Origin: Caldifarciminota bacterium UBA3073
GTDB lineage: Bacteria > Hydrothermota > UBA3073
NCBI GenBank assembly: GCA_002366725.1
Contig: DFBT01000083.1
Span: 3,218-38,405 of the forward strand
Reading direction: 5' to 3'
Length of the DNA stretch: 35,188 nt
In this document: positions 1 to 7,440 of the stretch, piece by piece
Numbering within the stretch: position 1 is the stretch's first letter
Layout of the letters: each line of letters opens with the position of its first letter
Program-made: the position numbers and the translations under genes
Notes under the pieces: model-generated
What the model saw: the letters and a program-made list of their open reading frames with translations, nothing else
Database searches by the model: none
What the model was told of the DNA's origin: nothing

Positions 1-56
1 AATGACATCCCTCGCAATGACATCCCTCGCAATGACATCCCTCGCAATGACATTAC
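1..56. repeat. 15-bp tandem repeat
   Basis: The word AATGACATCCCTCGC is repeated three times in perfect register from base 1, followed by a partial fourth copy (AATGACATTACT). A related single word (CTCCTCGCAATGACAT) recurs near 15982-15997. No reading frame across it looks like a protein. Words of this CCTCGCAATGAC type are common intergenic filler in many bacterial genomes. The array may continue left of the window, so its full copy number is unknown. Confidence 0.85.
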
Positions 57-90
57 TCCCGACAACCACAATAATAAAGAAATCATGGCT

Positions 91-175
91 AATCTGCGTT
101 TACCCCGTTAAATAGAACTGTTTCAAGAACGCTCTGATAGTTACCGCTACATTATTTAACGGGGTGAATCTGCGT
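91..175. mobile_element. small MITE/REP-like hairpin element with flanking direct repeats
   Basis: Perfect 13-bp inverted repeats ACCCCGTTAAATA (102-114) and TATTTAACGGGGT (153-165) enclose a 38-bp centre. Immediately outside them is a 9-bp direct repeat AATCTGCGT (91-99 and 167-175), which resembles a target-site duplication. The arm sequence resembles the CCCCGTGAAATAA arms of the hairpins at 3025-3051 and 34322-34348, so these may be one family. There is no coding capacity. The direct repeat could instead be part of a pre-existing AATCTGCGT word repeat, so mobility is inferred rather than shown. Confidence 0.5.
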
Positions 176-192
176 CCAATTATTTTTTTCTC

Positions 193-221
193 TTGACATT
201 TAAAGGGGCTTGTGGTATAAT
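193..221 (+). promoter_or_regulatory. sigma70-type promoter, leaderless arrangement, for the MBL hydrolase
   Basis: TTGACA (193-198), a 17-bp spacer and TATAAT (216-221), with a TGG triplet just before the -10 resembling an extended -10. Only 7 bases separate the -10 from the ATG at 229, so transcription should begin at or next to the start codon. The TTG at 193 would extend the reading frame, but it is the -35 box itself and is rejected as a start. Confidence 0.85.
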
Positions 222-228
222 AATATAT

Positions 229-966
229 ATGCTTATTACATTCATAGGTACCGGTTGTGGGGTTCCATCAAAGGTGAGGGGTTCTCCATCCATTTTGCTA
301 TCCCTTGACAACGAAAACATACTCCTTGATACGGGACCCGGAGCACTCAGGGCACTCCTTGAGGCGGGTTTCACATATAATGATATTGACCACATCTTCT
401 ATACTCACTTTCATATCGACCATATTGCAGACCTCGCACCCTTCCTCTTCGCCTCAAAGTATCCGCTGGCTCCCAGAAAAAGAGATATAAATATTGTGGG
501 TCCTCGCGGCATCAAAGAGTTCTGGGACAGCCTTTCCAGCCTGTATGGAGAACAACTTATCCCTTCACTTTACAGTGTAAATGTTCGAACCCCCGAAGAG
601 TTTATGCCGAACGGGTGGAGAGTTATTACCGCAAAGCTTCCCCACACTGAGGAATCCATTGGATACAGAATTGAGAAGGAAGGAAAAGTTTTTGTATATT
701 CTGGTGATACGGGGTATTCAAAAGAACTTGTAGAACTTGGAAAAGATGCAGATGCCCTTATCCTGGAGTGCTCATTCCCCAGAGAAGTAGAGGGACATCT
801 CCATCCAAAACTCGCGGGCAGGGTGGCAAGGGAGTGTAACGCCAAACTTCTGCTTCTCACGCATATATATCCCGTTATGCTTGAAGAGGAGATCGTTGCC
901 AGGGTGGGTGAGGAATTTGGTGGTAGATTTATCGTTGCCCGGGATGGAATGCGGATTGAGATATGA
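229..966 (+). CDS. MBL-fold metallo-hydrolase, RNase Z-like
   Basis: The 245-residue protein has the metallo-beta-lactamase core: a GTGCGVP turn near the N-terminus, the metal-binding THFHIDHIAD motif (HxHxDH), a later PHTEESIGYRI segment, the bridging aspartate in YSGDTGYS and a final metal histidine in LLTHIYP. This layout is that of the RNase Z/ElaC-like and related phosphodiesterase branch, which use two zinc ions to hydrolyse phosphodiester bonds. It is shorter than typical RNase Z (about 300 residues) and I see no clear flexible arm, so tRNA 3' processing is possible but not established. The ATG at 229 is chosen because a perfect promoter ends 7 bases upstream and no Shine-Dalgarno is possible. 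It is monocistronic, and the next gene points the other way. Confidence 0.85.
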   Translation: MLITFIGTGCGVPSKVRGSPSILLSLDNENILLDTGPGALRALLEAGFTYNDIDHIFYTHFHIDHIADLAPFLFASKYPLAPRKRDINIVGPRGIKEFWDSLSSLYGEQLIPSLYSVNVRTPEEFMPNGWRVITAKLPHTEESIGYRIEKEGKVFVYSGDTGYSKELVELGKDADALILECSFPREVEGHLHPKLAGRVARECNAKLLLLTHIYPVMLEEEIVARVGEEFGGRFIVARDGMRIEI

Positions 967-1097
967 GAATCTTATGATATGCGTTTTTTTGAAACCACAG
1001 ATGTACACTGATTAACACAGATTTTTTAGAAAAATAAAATTCAAGGAATATCTGTGTAGTCATTGAACAATTCGTGTCTATCCGTGTGTCTCCCTGC
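967..1097. repeat. intergenic CACAGAT-word repeats and palindromic 20-mer
   Basis: The stretch carries degenerate words of the 'ccacagat..acactgatt..cacagat' type on one side (990-1022) and their reverse complements (ATCTGTGT, TCCGTGTG) on the other (1051-1090). It ends in the palindrome CCTGCCTACCGGCAGGCAGG at 1093-1112. The same vocabulary recurs near 3190-3232, 12950-13092, 31365-31420 and 31750-31786. No gene or terminator was recognised. Confidence 0.6.
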
Positions 1098-1112
1098 CTA
1101 CCGGCAGGCAGG
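1093..1112. repeat. dispersed palindrome CCTGCCTACCGGCAGGCAGG
   Basis: A near-perfect palindrome, one of nine related copies in the window (1093, 16163, 16196, 16229, 20770, 26166, 34114, 34261, 34291). This copy overlaps the 3' end of acpS and supplies its last codons and its stop. It resembles REP-type elements; no associated transposase lies in the window. Confidence 0.8.
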
Positions 1113-1448
1113 CGTGGTTAATGTACAATCTGAAATAATGGCAATAGCGACGGCGAAATCCTTTGTATGACTGATAGAAACATGTAGTGTAGATTCGATT
1201 CCATCCACTTCTACATAAGGTTTCCCCTCTCCAAGAACCTCTATTCTATTCCAGGGAATATATCTGCCGAGCGCCTTTATGACCGCCTCCTTGGCGGCAA
1301 ATCTCCCGGCGAGAAAGGATACCCTCCTTTTGTGCTTTTTATATAACTCAATCTCTCCTATAGAGAATACCCTTCTTAAGAACTTATCCTCGTATTTATT
1401 GCGGAGTTTTTCTATCCTTTTTATCTCAACAATATCAATACCAATCAT
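1098..1448 (-). CDS. acpS: holo-[acyl-carrier-protein] synthase
   Basis: This 116-residue protein transfers the 4'-phosphopantetheine arm from CoA to the serine of acyl carrier protein, activating it for lipid synthesis in the cytoplasm. The N-terminal GIDIVEI metal-binding segment, the central GRFAAKEAVIKAL motif and the HVSISHTKDFAVA segment near residues 90-101 are all present and typical of AcpS. The length matches the family. The final residues TTPACR are encoded by a dispersed palindromic repeat at 1093-1112, which also provides the TAG stop, so the natural C-terminus has probably been replaced or extended. Upstream hairpins lie between it and the adenosine-specific kinase gene, which has the same orientation and may be co-transcribed. 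Confidence 0.93.
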   Translation of the reverse strand: MIGIDIVEIKRIEKLRNKYEDKFLRRVFSIGEIELYKKHKRRVSFLAGRFAAKEAVIKALGRYIPWNRIEVLGEGKPYVEVDGIESTLHVSISHTKDFAVAIAIISDCTLTTPACR

Positions 1449-1455
1449 AAGCTTA

Positions 1456-1512
1456 TCACCCCACCTCTGGTGGGGCTCCTACCATAGGTTATCGCAACCA
1501 GGAGGTTGCTCC
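1456..1512. repeat. pair of small GC hairpins upstream of acpS
   Basis: Two hairpins lie in tandem: CCCCACC-TCT-GGTGGGG at 1459-1475 and GCAACC-AGGA-GGTTGC at 1494-1509. On the minus strand both are preceded by TAGGAGC, so they look like two diverged copies of one unit (TAGGAGC followed by a hairpin). They lie in the probable acpS leader. They resemble REP-type units; a regulatory role is not shown. Confidence 0.55.
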
Positions 1513-1581
1513 TACAGACCGAACACCCAATTACTCAATCAACCCACTCGTCACTTGTTACTCGTTACTCGTTGCCTGTCA

Positions 1582-2064
1582 TTACTGCTTGTATCCAATT
1601 TTTCTCAGGAATTCTTTTCTTTCTTTAATCTCCTTTTCCCCCTCCTCTCCGAGGGGAGTTTCCCCATCTATAACTCCAAGAATTCCCCTCCCCTTTTCGG
1701 TTTCTGCCAGAATAACCTGACAGGCATTTGCCGTGGCACAATAAATGCTGGCGATCTCCTGCACCTGTTTCAACCCCGGCAATACATTGATCGGGTAAGC
1801 ATCTTTTAAGAGTATCAGGAGTGAATGTCCGGCACCGATACGGGCGAGATTTTCCCTCGCGAGCCTTACAAGTTCTTCATCCGTGCCGGCATATCTTACA
1901 AGTCTCGGTCCCGATGACTCTGCAAAGGCAAGTCCGAACTTTATCCCGGGAACAGAGGAAATGAGATATTCGTATACATCCTCAACGGTCTTTATGAAGT
2001 GTGACTGGGCGAGGATGAGGTTCACATCATCTGGTTTTTCTATCTCAACGACCTTTATCTCCAT
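1582..2064 (-). CDS. adenosine-specific kinase (PF04008 family)
   Basis: The 160-residue product matches the small adenosine-specific kinase family, which is unrelated to the ribokinase-type adenosine kinases and was first characterised in archaea. Recognisable conserved blocks are LAQSHFIKTVEDVYE, SSVPGIKFGLAFAE, SGPRLVRYAG, IGAGHSLLILLKDAYPINVL, IYCATANACQVILAE and the C-terminal RKEFLRKIGYK. The start at 2064 is chosen because conservation begins at MEIKVVEIEKP and a GGGGG stretch precedes it by a few bases; a longer frame would add 21 unrelated residues. It lies between the broken inositol-phosphatase gene and acpS, all on the minus strand. Its physiological substrate here is not testable from sequence. 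Confidence 0.88.
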   Translation of the reverse strand: MEIKVVEIEKPDDVNLILAQSHFIKTVEDVYEYLISSVPGIKFGLAFAESSGPRLVRYAGTDEELVRLARENLARIGAGHSLLILLKDAYPINVLPGLKQVQEIASIYCATANACQVILAETEKGRGILGVIDGETPLGEEGEKEIKERKEFLRKIGYKQ

Positions 2065-2229
2065 AAAACCCCCGGTTGAGAACGAAAAATCACAAATCAC
2101 AAGCATCAAACCCCAAACAAATCCCAATTTCCAAATTAAAATACAAAAACAGATTCTCTGTTTTGAATTTAGGACATTTGAATTTCGGTATTGTTTGAGA
2201 TTTGTAATTTAGAATTTGGAATTTTCTTA
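2065..2229. repeat. A/T-rich low-complexity intergenic words
   Basis: The 165 bases consist of degenerate words such as CAAATCACAAG, CCCAATTTCCAAATTAAAAT, and their reverse complements GAATTTAGGACATTTGAATTTCGG. Similar filler occurs at 7441-7642, 9880-9966, 17860-17910 and 26196-26215. No promoter was recognised here, so the downstream genes may depend on the promoter at 3247-3275. Confidence 0.5.
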
Positions 2230-2988
2230 TCAATTGGTATGGCGAAACATCTCCACCATCTCCCCGTGTATTCTCCCATTTGTTGCGAGTATACTCGGTT
2301 TATAGGGACTAAATCTTTTTCCATTTACATCTGTCACCTTACCGCCGGCACACTCCACTATAAGTTTGCCTGCGGCTGTGTCCCAGGGTTTTAATTTAAG
2401 CTCCTAGTAGCCGTCCGCCCTTCCGCAGGCGACATAGCAGAGGTCAAGGGCTGCTGAACCATCAACCCTCACCTCGAGTGCATCGATTGCAAACTTCACA
2501 AAGTTGTCGAGGTTGTTGTCTTTGTCCATAAGGTAGGGAAAGCCCGTCAGCAGCCGTGAGTCTTTTAATTTTGTTGTTCTGGTTACAACTATTTCCCTAC
2601 CATTCAGTTTTGCCCTTTCCCCCTTTCCTGCCTCAAACAGTTCGTCTCTCAGGGGGTCATATACCACGCCCAATACAATCTCTCCATCCTTTTCAAGCGC
2701 AATGGAAACAGAGAAAAATGGGTAAGAGTATACATAATTGTTGGTTCCATCGAGTGGGTCCACCAGCCATCTGTAACCGGAGTTTTCATCTTCATTGTAA
2801 AATTCCTCGGCAAGGATCGAGTGGTCGGGGAATGTCCCTTTTATAATCTCGTATATCTTCTCTTCTGCGAGTCTATCCGCTGCCGTAACAAATTCTCTTT
2901 TACTCTTTAAGTCTGGTTTTACCTTTCCGAGGTTTAAAAGGAGTATTTTTCCCGCCTCTTTTGCCGCCAATACCGCAATATCTCTCAT
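2230..2988 (-). pseudogene. inositol monophosphatase family gene interrupted by an in-frame UAG
   Basis: The family dephosphorylates inositol-1-phosphate and related sugar phosphates, including fructose-1,6-bisphosphate, using magnesium. The first 194 residues contain the AEEF metal ligand region, WLVDPLDGTNNYVYSYPF and GSAALDLCYVACGRADGY. A TAG at 2404-2406 then stops the frame. Reading past it gives ELKLKPWDTAAGKLIVE, the expected continuation with the third metal aspartate (PWD), ending at a TGA at 2230-2232 for about 252 residues, the normal size. Families usually have a Trp at the interrupted site (GYWELKLKPWD), so one TGG-to-TAG change explains it. The rest of the frame is intact, pointing to a very recent mutation or a sequence error. 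A product ending at 2404 would lack a metal ligand and is unlikely to be active. Confidence 0.85.
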
Positions 2989-3004
2989 AAGATTATCTTG
3001 GAAT

Positions 3005-3059
3005 ATGCATTAAGAAACCACTCACCCCGTGAAATAATTTATTTCACAGGGCAGGGATA
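3005..3059. repeat. dispersed hairpin repeat, copy 1
   Basis: A stem CCCCGTGAAATAA (3025-3037) / TTATTTCACAGGG (3039-3051), with one mismatch and a 1-base turn, lies inside a longer unit that runs ATGCATTAAGAAACC ... CAGGGCAGGGATAAC. The reverse complement of 34316-34370 matches it with about three mismatches over 55 bases by eye. It would be transcribed in the leader of the IMPase gene. Confidence 0.75.
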
Positions 3060-3246
3060 ACACGAGATTTTCATCTCAAGATCCGTATGGACAAGATACA
3101 AACCATTAAGTTGTTAAGTAATTGAGTATGGTCGTTATTTCCAAGCGTGTTCTCCAATTACTCAATTACCCAATAACCTAATTACTGTTTTTGATACAAT
3201 CTGTGAACATCTGTGCTCATCTGTGGTTAAAGAATGTTTTGGTTTT

Positions 3247-3275
3247 ATTATACAACATAGATGGCAAAAAGTCAA
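3247..3275 (-). promoter_or_regulatory. sigma70-type promoter for the inositol-phosphatase gene
   Basis: On the minus strand: TTGACT (3270-3275), 17-bp spacer, TATAAT (3247-3252). The first downstream start codon is at 2988, implying a leader of about 250 bases that carries the hairpin repeat at 3025-3051. Confidence 0.75.
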
Positions 3276-3287
3276 GTTTATTTTCCC

Positions 3288-3316
3288 TTGACTTTTTTTT
3301 CTTTCTGTGTTATAAT
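3288..3316 (+). promoter_or_regulatory. sigma70-type promoter for purL-larA
   Basis: TTGACT (3288-3293), 17-bp spacer, TATAAT (3311-3316) preceded by TGTGT, which gives an extended -10 (TGT before the box). The leader to the ATG at 3400 is about 77 bases. It stands back to back with the minus-strand promoter; the two -35 boxes are 12 bases apart. Confidence 0.8.
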
Positions 3317-3399
3317 CTGGTTGTCAAGCCGTTTAAGAGCCTGAAGGCTCTATTCCATAAATCTGCTTACTGTCTACAGCTTACTGTTTACTGTCTACT

Positions 3400-6189
3400 A
3401 TGAGGCGGATAGAGATAAAAAGAAAGAACGATATAAGGGGAGAGAGGATAAAGCGGGATATAGAAGACCTTGGACTTTCTTCGGGCAAGATGGAAATGCT
3501 GGATGTATACCTCTTATACGGAGATGTTACCGATGAGGAGTTCTTAAGGATTGCAGAGATAGTCTCCGACCCCATATCCGAAGAGTGGGGTGTGTTTCAA
3601 TTTCCCGAAGACGCAAAGGTAATTGAAGTTGTCCTGAATCCGGGTGTTATGGACCCCGTTGCGGTCGACACACTGGATGTGATAAGAAAGATAGGTATGA
3701 AACTCGATGGTGTAAAGACCTTAAAGAAGTATGTTTTCTATCATACAGACGACGAGACGATAAATCTCGCAAAAAAGCGAATTCTTCTGAACCCACTCAT
3801 ACAACATGTTGTCAGGGATAGAGAAACACTGAAAATACTCGAATCCCTCGAGAAAAAAACTCCAACAGTGCCGAGGATATATATGTCATCTCTTACCGAA
3901 AAGGAACTCCTGAACTTGAGCAAATCCATGGGATTGTTTCTGAATAAAGAAGAGATGAAAAGGATATCCCGCTACTTTTCAAAAGAGGGAAGGGAACCAA
4001 CCGCCGCAGAACTTGAGACATTCGGAATTCTCTGGTCGGAACACTGTTCCCACAAGACGATGAGGGGGGATATTAAAATCAAAAATCAAAAATCAAAAAT
4101 CAAAAATTTACTCAAATCCACTATAATGAGGGTTACAAGGGAGCTGAAGAAACCCTGGGTGCTCTCGGCATTCAAGGACAATGCAGGTATCATTGAGTTT
4201 GATGAAAAGTATGCAGTTTGTTTTAAGGTTGAGACACATAACCATCCATCCGCACTTGAACCATTTGGGGGGGCTGCGACCGGAATTGGCGGTGTTGTGA
4301 GAGATATACTCGGCTGCGGGCTCGGAGCAAAGCCCATTGCGAATATCGATGTCTTTTGTGTCGGATACCCCGATACACCATATTCTTCGCTCCCGGAGGG
4401 CGTATTGCATCCCAGGAGAATACTCCGTGGAATTGTATCCGGGGTGGGTGATTATGGGAATAAACTCGGCATTCCAACCGTGAACGGTTCCGTGACCTAT
4501 CACGGGGGTTACACGGCGAATCCTCTCGTTTACTGCGGCTGTGTTGGCATAATGCCGAAGACGAGTTGCGAAAAAAAGGTAAATCCGAACGACCTTGTAA
4601 TCCTTGTCGGGGGCAGAACGGGAAGGGACGGTATACACGGTGCAACATTTTCATCCGGTATTATGGACGAAACCACGCAAGAAGAATTTAGCTCTGCCGT
4701 ACAGATTGGAGACCCCTTAAGGGAGAAGAATCTTCTCGATGCGCTACTTTGTGCCAGGGATAGAAGGCTGTACAACTCGGTGACGGACTGTGGTGCTGGA
4801 GGAATCTGTACGGCTGTTTCGGAGCTTGCGGAGGGGATTGGAGCGGAAGTTGAGCTTGAGAATGTGCCCTTGAAATACGAAGGGCTATCCCCCACAGAGA
4901 TATGGATATCCGAGTCACAGGAGAGGATGGTGCTTGCCGCACCCGAGGAAAATCTGAGTGAACTGAAGAAAATCTTTGACGAATACGAGAGTGAACTTAC
5001 AGTGATAGGAAGGTTCGTGACCTCAGACAGAGTCGTCATCAGTTACGGGGATTTGAGGATATGCGATATAGACCTCGAGTTTTTACTTCACGGTATGCCC
5101 AAAACCGCAAAGACGGCAGTTATTCCGATGGGTGTAGAGAGTGGGGGAGAGGCACCGGAGAATCTGGATATAGAATCCGTTTTTGAGAGTTTGCTTTCTC
5201 ATCCCGATATTGCGAGCAAGGAATGGCTCGTGAGACAGTACGACCATGAGGTTCAGGGGGGAACGATAATAAAACCTCTCCTTGCGGATGCGGCTGTTAT
5301 AAAGCCCTTGCCCGTGAAAGGAGACAGGGGCATGGTGATAGGACACGGGCTCGCCCCGTTTTATAAAGATGTGTATAAGAATGCGTCGTCGAGTCTTGAT
5401 GAGGCAGTGCGTAATATGTGTGCAGTCGGGGCAGATCCATCTCGCATCGCGCTCCTTGATAATTTCTCCTGGGGGAGTCCGGAGGACCCCGTAAATATGG
5501 GTAAACTTGTTAGGGCATGCGAGGCACTCTATGATCTTGCCAGTGCGTATGGGATGCCCTTCATATCTGGTAAAGATAGTCTGTATAACGAGTTCGAATC
5601 GAATAAAGAAAAACAATCTGTGCCCCCAACGATACTCGTATCGGGCATCGGTGTTATTGATGATGTGAATAAAACGGTCACACAGACCATAAAAGTTCCG
5701 GGCAACCCCATTTATATAATTGGCTGCACTTATCCAGAACTGGGTGGTTCCCTCCTATTCCGTATTCTTGAAATTTCAGGCGGAGGGGAGCCCTCGGTTC
5801 ATCCCGGAGACTCCATTGAGCTCTATAAAAAACTTCACCGGGCGATACAAGGCGGTATTGTTCTCTCGTGTCACGACTGTTCGGAGGGTGGAATTGGGGT
5901 TGCCGTGTCTGAGATGTGCTTTGGTTCGGGTCTCGGTTTGAAAATAAACCTTGATGGCGTTCCGGTTTCGGATGTGAAAAATCCCGCTTCCATTCTCTTT
6001 TCAGAATCAAATTCGAGGTTCATTGTGGAGGTAGACGGGGAGAGAAAAGATAAGTTTGAAGAAATTATGTCCGGGTCAACTTTCGGTGAGATTGGAGAGG
6101 TGGTCCCATCCGGGAACCTCGTTATTGAAAATCTTTTTTCCCTTTCTATTGCGAGGTTGGAAACCGCATGGAGGAGCAGGAGATTATAG
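3400..6189 (+). CDS. purL: phosphoribosylformylglycinamidine synthase, PurS-PurL fusion
   Basis: The 929-residue enzyme performs the fourth step of de novo purine synthesis, ATP-dependent amidation of FGAR to FGAM, in the cytoplasm. Residues 1-140 resemble two PurS-like repeats (VIEVVLNPGVMDPVAVDTLDVI is typical). The synthetase core follows with the SEHCSHK motif near residue 213, VETHNHPSALEPFGGAATG, and the second half FISGKDSL and SCHDCSEGG. No glutaminase domain is present, so a separate PurQ is needed; it is not in the window. Just after SEHCSHKT the protein contains IKIKNQKSKIKN, encoded by four perfect AAAATCA heptamers (4075-4102) that match the intergenic filler. The ATG has no Shine-Dalgarno. 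The TAG stop is 9 bases from larA, suggesting an operon. Confidence 0.95.
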   Translation: MRRIEIKRKNDIRGERIKRDIEDLGLSSGKMEMLDVYLLYGDVTDEEFLRIAEIVSDPISEEWGVFQFPEDAKVIEVVLNPGVMDPVAVDTLDVIRKIGMKLDGVKTLKKYVFYHTDDETINLAKKRILLNPLIQHVVRDRETLKILESLEKKTPTVPRIYMSSLTEKELLNLSKSMGLFLNKEEMKRISRYFSKEGREPTAAELETFGILWSEHCSHKTMRGDIKIKNQKSKIKNLLKSTIMRVTRELKKPWVLSAFKDNAGIIEFDEKYAVCFKVETHNHPSALEPFGGAATGIGGVVRDILGCGLGAKPIANIDVFCVGYPDTPYSSLPEGVLHPRRILRGIVSGVGDYGNKLGIPTVNGSVTYHGGYTANPLVYCGCVGIMPKTSCEKKVNPNDLVILVGGRTGRDGIHGATFSSGIMDETTQEEFSSAVQIGDPLREKNLLDALLCARDRRLYNSVTDCGAGGICTAVSELAEGIGAEVELENVPLKYEGLSPTEIWISESQERMVLAAPEENLSELKKIFDEYESELTVIGRFVTSDRVVISYGDLRICDIDLEFLLHGMPKTAKTAVIPMGVESGGEAPENLDIESVFESLLSHPDIASKEWLVRQYDHEVQGGTIIKPLLADAAVIKPLPVKGDRGMVIGHGLAPFYKDVYKNASSSLDEAVRNMCAVGADPSRIALLDNFSWGSPEDPVNMGKLVRACEALYDLASAYGMPFISGKDSLYNEFESNKEKQSVPPTILVSGIGVIDDVNKTVTQTIKVPGNPIYIIGCTYPELGGSLLFRILEISGGGEPSVHPGDSIELYKKLHRAIQGGIVLSCHDCSEGGIGVAVSEMCFGSGLGLKINLDGVPVSDVKNPASILFSESNSRFIVEVDGERKDKFEEIMSGSTFGEIGEVVPSGNLVIENLFSLSIARLETAWRSRRL
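4075..4109 (+). repeat. AAAATCA heptamer repeat inside purL
   Basis: Four perfect AAAATCA heptamers (4075-4102) and a fifth variant (AAAATTT) lie in frame in purL and encode a lysine/asparagine/isoleucine-rich loop. The same words make up non-coding filler at 7441-7642 and 26196-26215. Confidence 0.8.
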
Positions 6190-6198
6190 GGGGACCTT

Positions 6199-7440
6199 AT
6201 GTTTGTAAAGATTCCGTTCGGAAAGGAGACACTTGATGTTGAAATACCATCGTCAGGTGTTGCGGGTGTGTACAGTCCTAATTCCGTTGAATGCGGTGAC
6301 GATAGGGAGATCCTTGGCAGTGCAATTGAGAATCCGCTCGACTCTCCCCCTTTTGAGGAATTCATTCGAGATGGAACGGTTATCATTGTGAACGACGACA
6401 CGAGACCCACACCCACAGCCAGAGTTCTTGAAATCATTTATCGCAAATTGAAGGGAAGGAATTTAAGATTCATCGTAGCTTGTGGAAGTCATTCCGCACC
6501 AACAGAAAAAGGACTTGAATTCATATTTGGGAGGCATCTTGGGGAACTGAGAGATAAAATTCATATTCATGACGCCGAAAAGGACCAATTTGTGAGTCTG
6601 GGCCGCGATAAATATAGAAATCCTCTGGAGGTATCCAAGATTGTCCACGATGCACCCCGTGTAATAACGATATCTTCCGTTGAACCGCACTACTTTGCGG
6701 GGTTTATGGGGGGAAGAAAGTCTTTTCTCCCCGGCGTTGCCTCATACAAGACTATCGAGTCAAATCATTCACTCGCACTCAATCCCCGCGCAACTACCCT
6801 CAATCTAAGAGACAATCCCGTCCATCTTGGGATGCTGGAGTTAACGAGAAAGTTTGGAGAGAAAAAAGTCTTTGCCATACAGCTCGTGATTGATGAGAAT
6901 GGCAAGATTTACAGGGTATACTCCGGGAATATAGAGAAGGCATTCGAGAGATGCATCGACCCATGTAAAGAGGTGTCCTGTGTGGGACTCGAAGAACCCG
7001 TAGATATTGCGGTAGGTGTTGCGGGGTATCCAACGGATATAGATTTCTACCAGTCGCAGAAGTCGATAGACAATGTTAAACTCGCGGTCAAAAAGGGTGG
7101 AGCGATTTTACTTGTCTCGGCTTGTAGAGAGGGGGTTGGAAACAGGGGGTTTATTGATATATTTGAAAAGGCGGGCTCTCCTGAGAGAGCGATGAAGCTG
7201 GTAAAGAAGAACTTCAAACTCGGCTATCAAAAAACATATAAGCTCGCAGAGATACTTCTTGAAAAGGAGATATGGGGATACGCGGCAGTAGACTCCTCTG
7301 TGCTTCGTTCCTGTTTTATAAAACCAGTTTCAGACCTCAATAAAACTCTGAATGAAGAGGCAAAAAAGGGAAAGAAAATCGCCTTTTTCCCCCTTGGGAA
7401 TACCACGATACCATTTATAAGCAAACAAATGTTACTTTGA
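6199..7440 (+). CDS. larA: nickel-dependent lactate racemase family protein (LarA)
   Basis: The 413-residue product belongs to the LarA family (DUF2088), which uses a covalently bound nickel-pincer nucleotide to racemise lactate or related 2-hydroxyacids. In Lactiplantibacillus LarA the key residues are H108, H174, K184 and H200. Here the matching residues are H98 (ACGSHSAP), H164 and K174 (VEPHYFAGFMGGRKS) and H190 (ESNH), a constant offset of ten, so the active site looks complete. The DDTRP segment near residue 66 also fits. The cofactor-making genes larB, larC and larE are not nearby. It follows purL by 9 bases with an AGGGGGA ribosome site, so it is probably co-transcribed. LarA homologues act on several hydroxyacids, so the substrate is uncertain. 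Confidence 0.88.
   Translation: MFVKIPFGKETLDVEIPSSGVAGVYSPNSVECGDDREILGSAIENPLDSPPFEEFIRDGTVIIVNDDTRPTPTARVLEIIYRKLKGRNLRFIVACGSHSAPTEKGLEFIFGRHLGELRDKIHIHDAEKDQFVSLGRDKYRNPLEVSKIVHDAPRVITISSVEPHYFAGFMGGRKSFLPGVASYKTIESNHSLALNPRATTLNLRDNPVHLGMLELTRKFGEKKVFAIQLVIDENGKIYRVYSGNIEKAFERCIDPCKEVSCVGLEEPVDIAVGVAGYPTDIDFYQSQKSIDNVKLAVKKGGAILLVSACREGVGNRGFIDIFEKAGSPERAMKLVKKNFKLGYQKTYKLAEILLEKEIWGYAAVDSSVLRSCFIKPVSDLNKTLNEEAKKGKKIAFFPLGNTTIPFISKQMLL

Larger units (their letters stand above)
2999..3399. other. repeat-rich divergent promoter region between the IMPase and purL genes
   Basis: This 400-base gap contains no gene. From left to right it holds: a 57-bp repeat (3005-3059) that recurs inverted at 34316-34370 and contains the hairpin 3025-3051; the word ATCCGTATGGACA (3081-3093); TAATTGAGTA/TACTCAATTA words (3112-3184); ATCTGTG words (3198-3230); back-to-back promoters at 3247-3316; and a TTACTGT/CTACTGT-type repeat (3364-3399) that runs directly into the purL ATG, leaving no Shine-Dalgarno. 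Confidence 0.7.

Noticed and set aside
1..56. CRISPR or origin iterons
   Set aside because: The 15-bp repeat is contiguous, of a common intergenic type, and has no dnaA, rep or cas gene nearby.
193..228. Upstream TTG start extending the MBL hydrolase by 12 residues
   Set aside because: The TTG is part of the TTGACA -35 box, and the codons span the -10; the ATG at 229 fits family and promoter.
2404..2406. Genome-wide UAG recoding
   Set aside because: purL ends with TAG at the expected length directly before larA, so UAG acts as a stop here.
4086..5616. Several minus-strand frames of 80-180 residues inside purL
   Set aside because: They are antisense shadows of a well-supported gene, without family similarity or ribosome sites.
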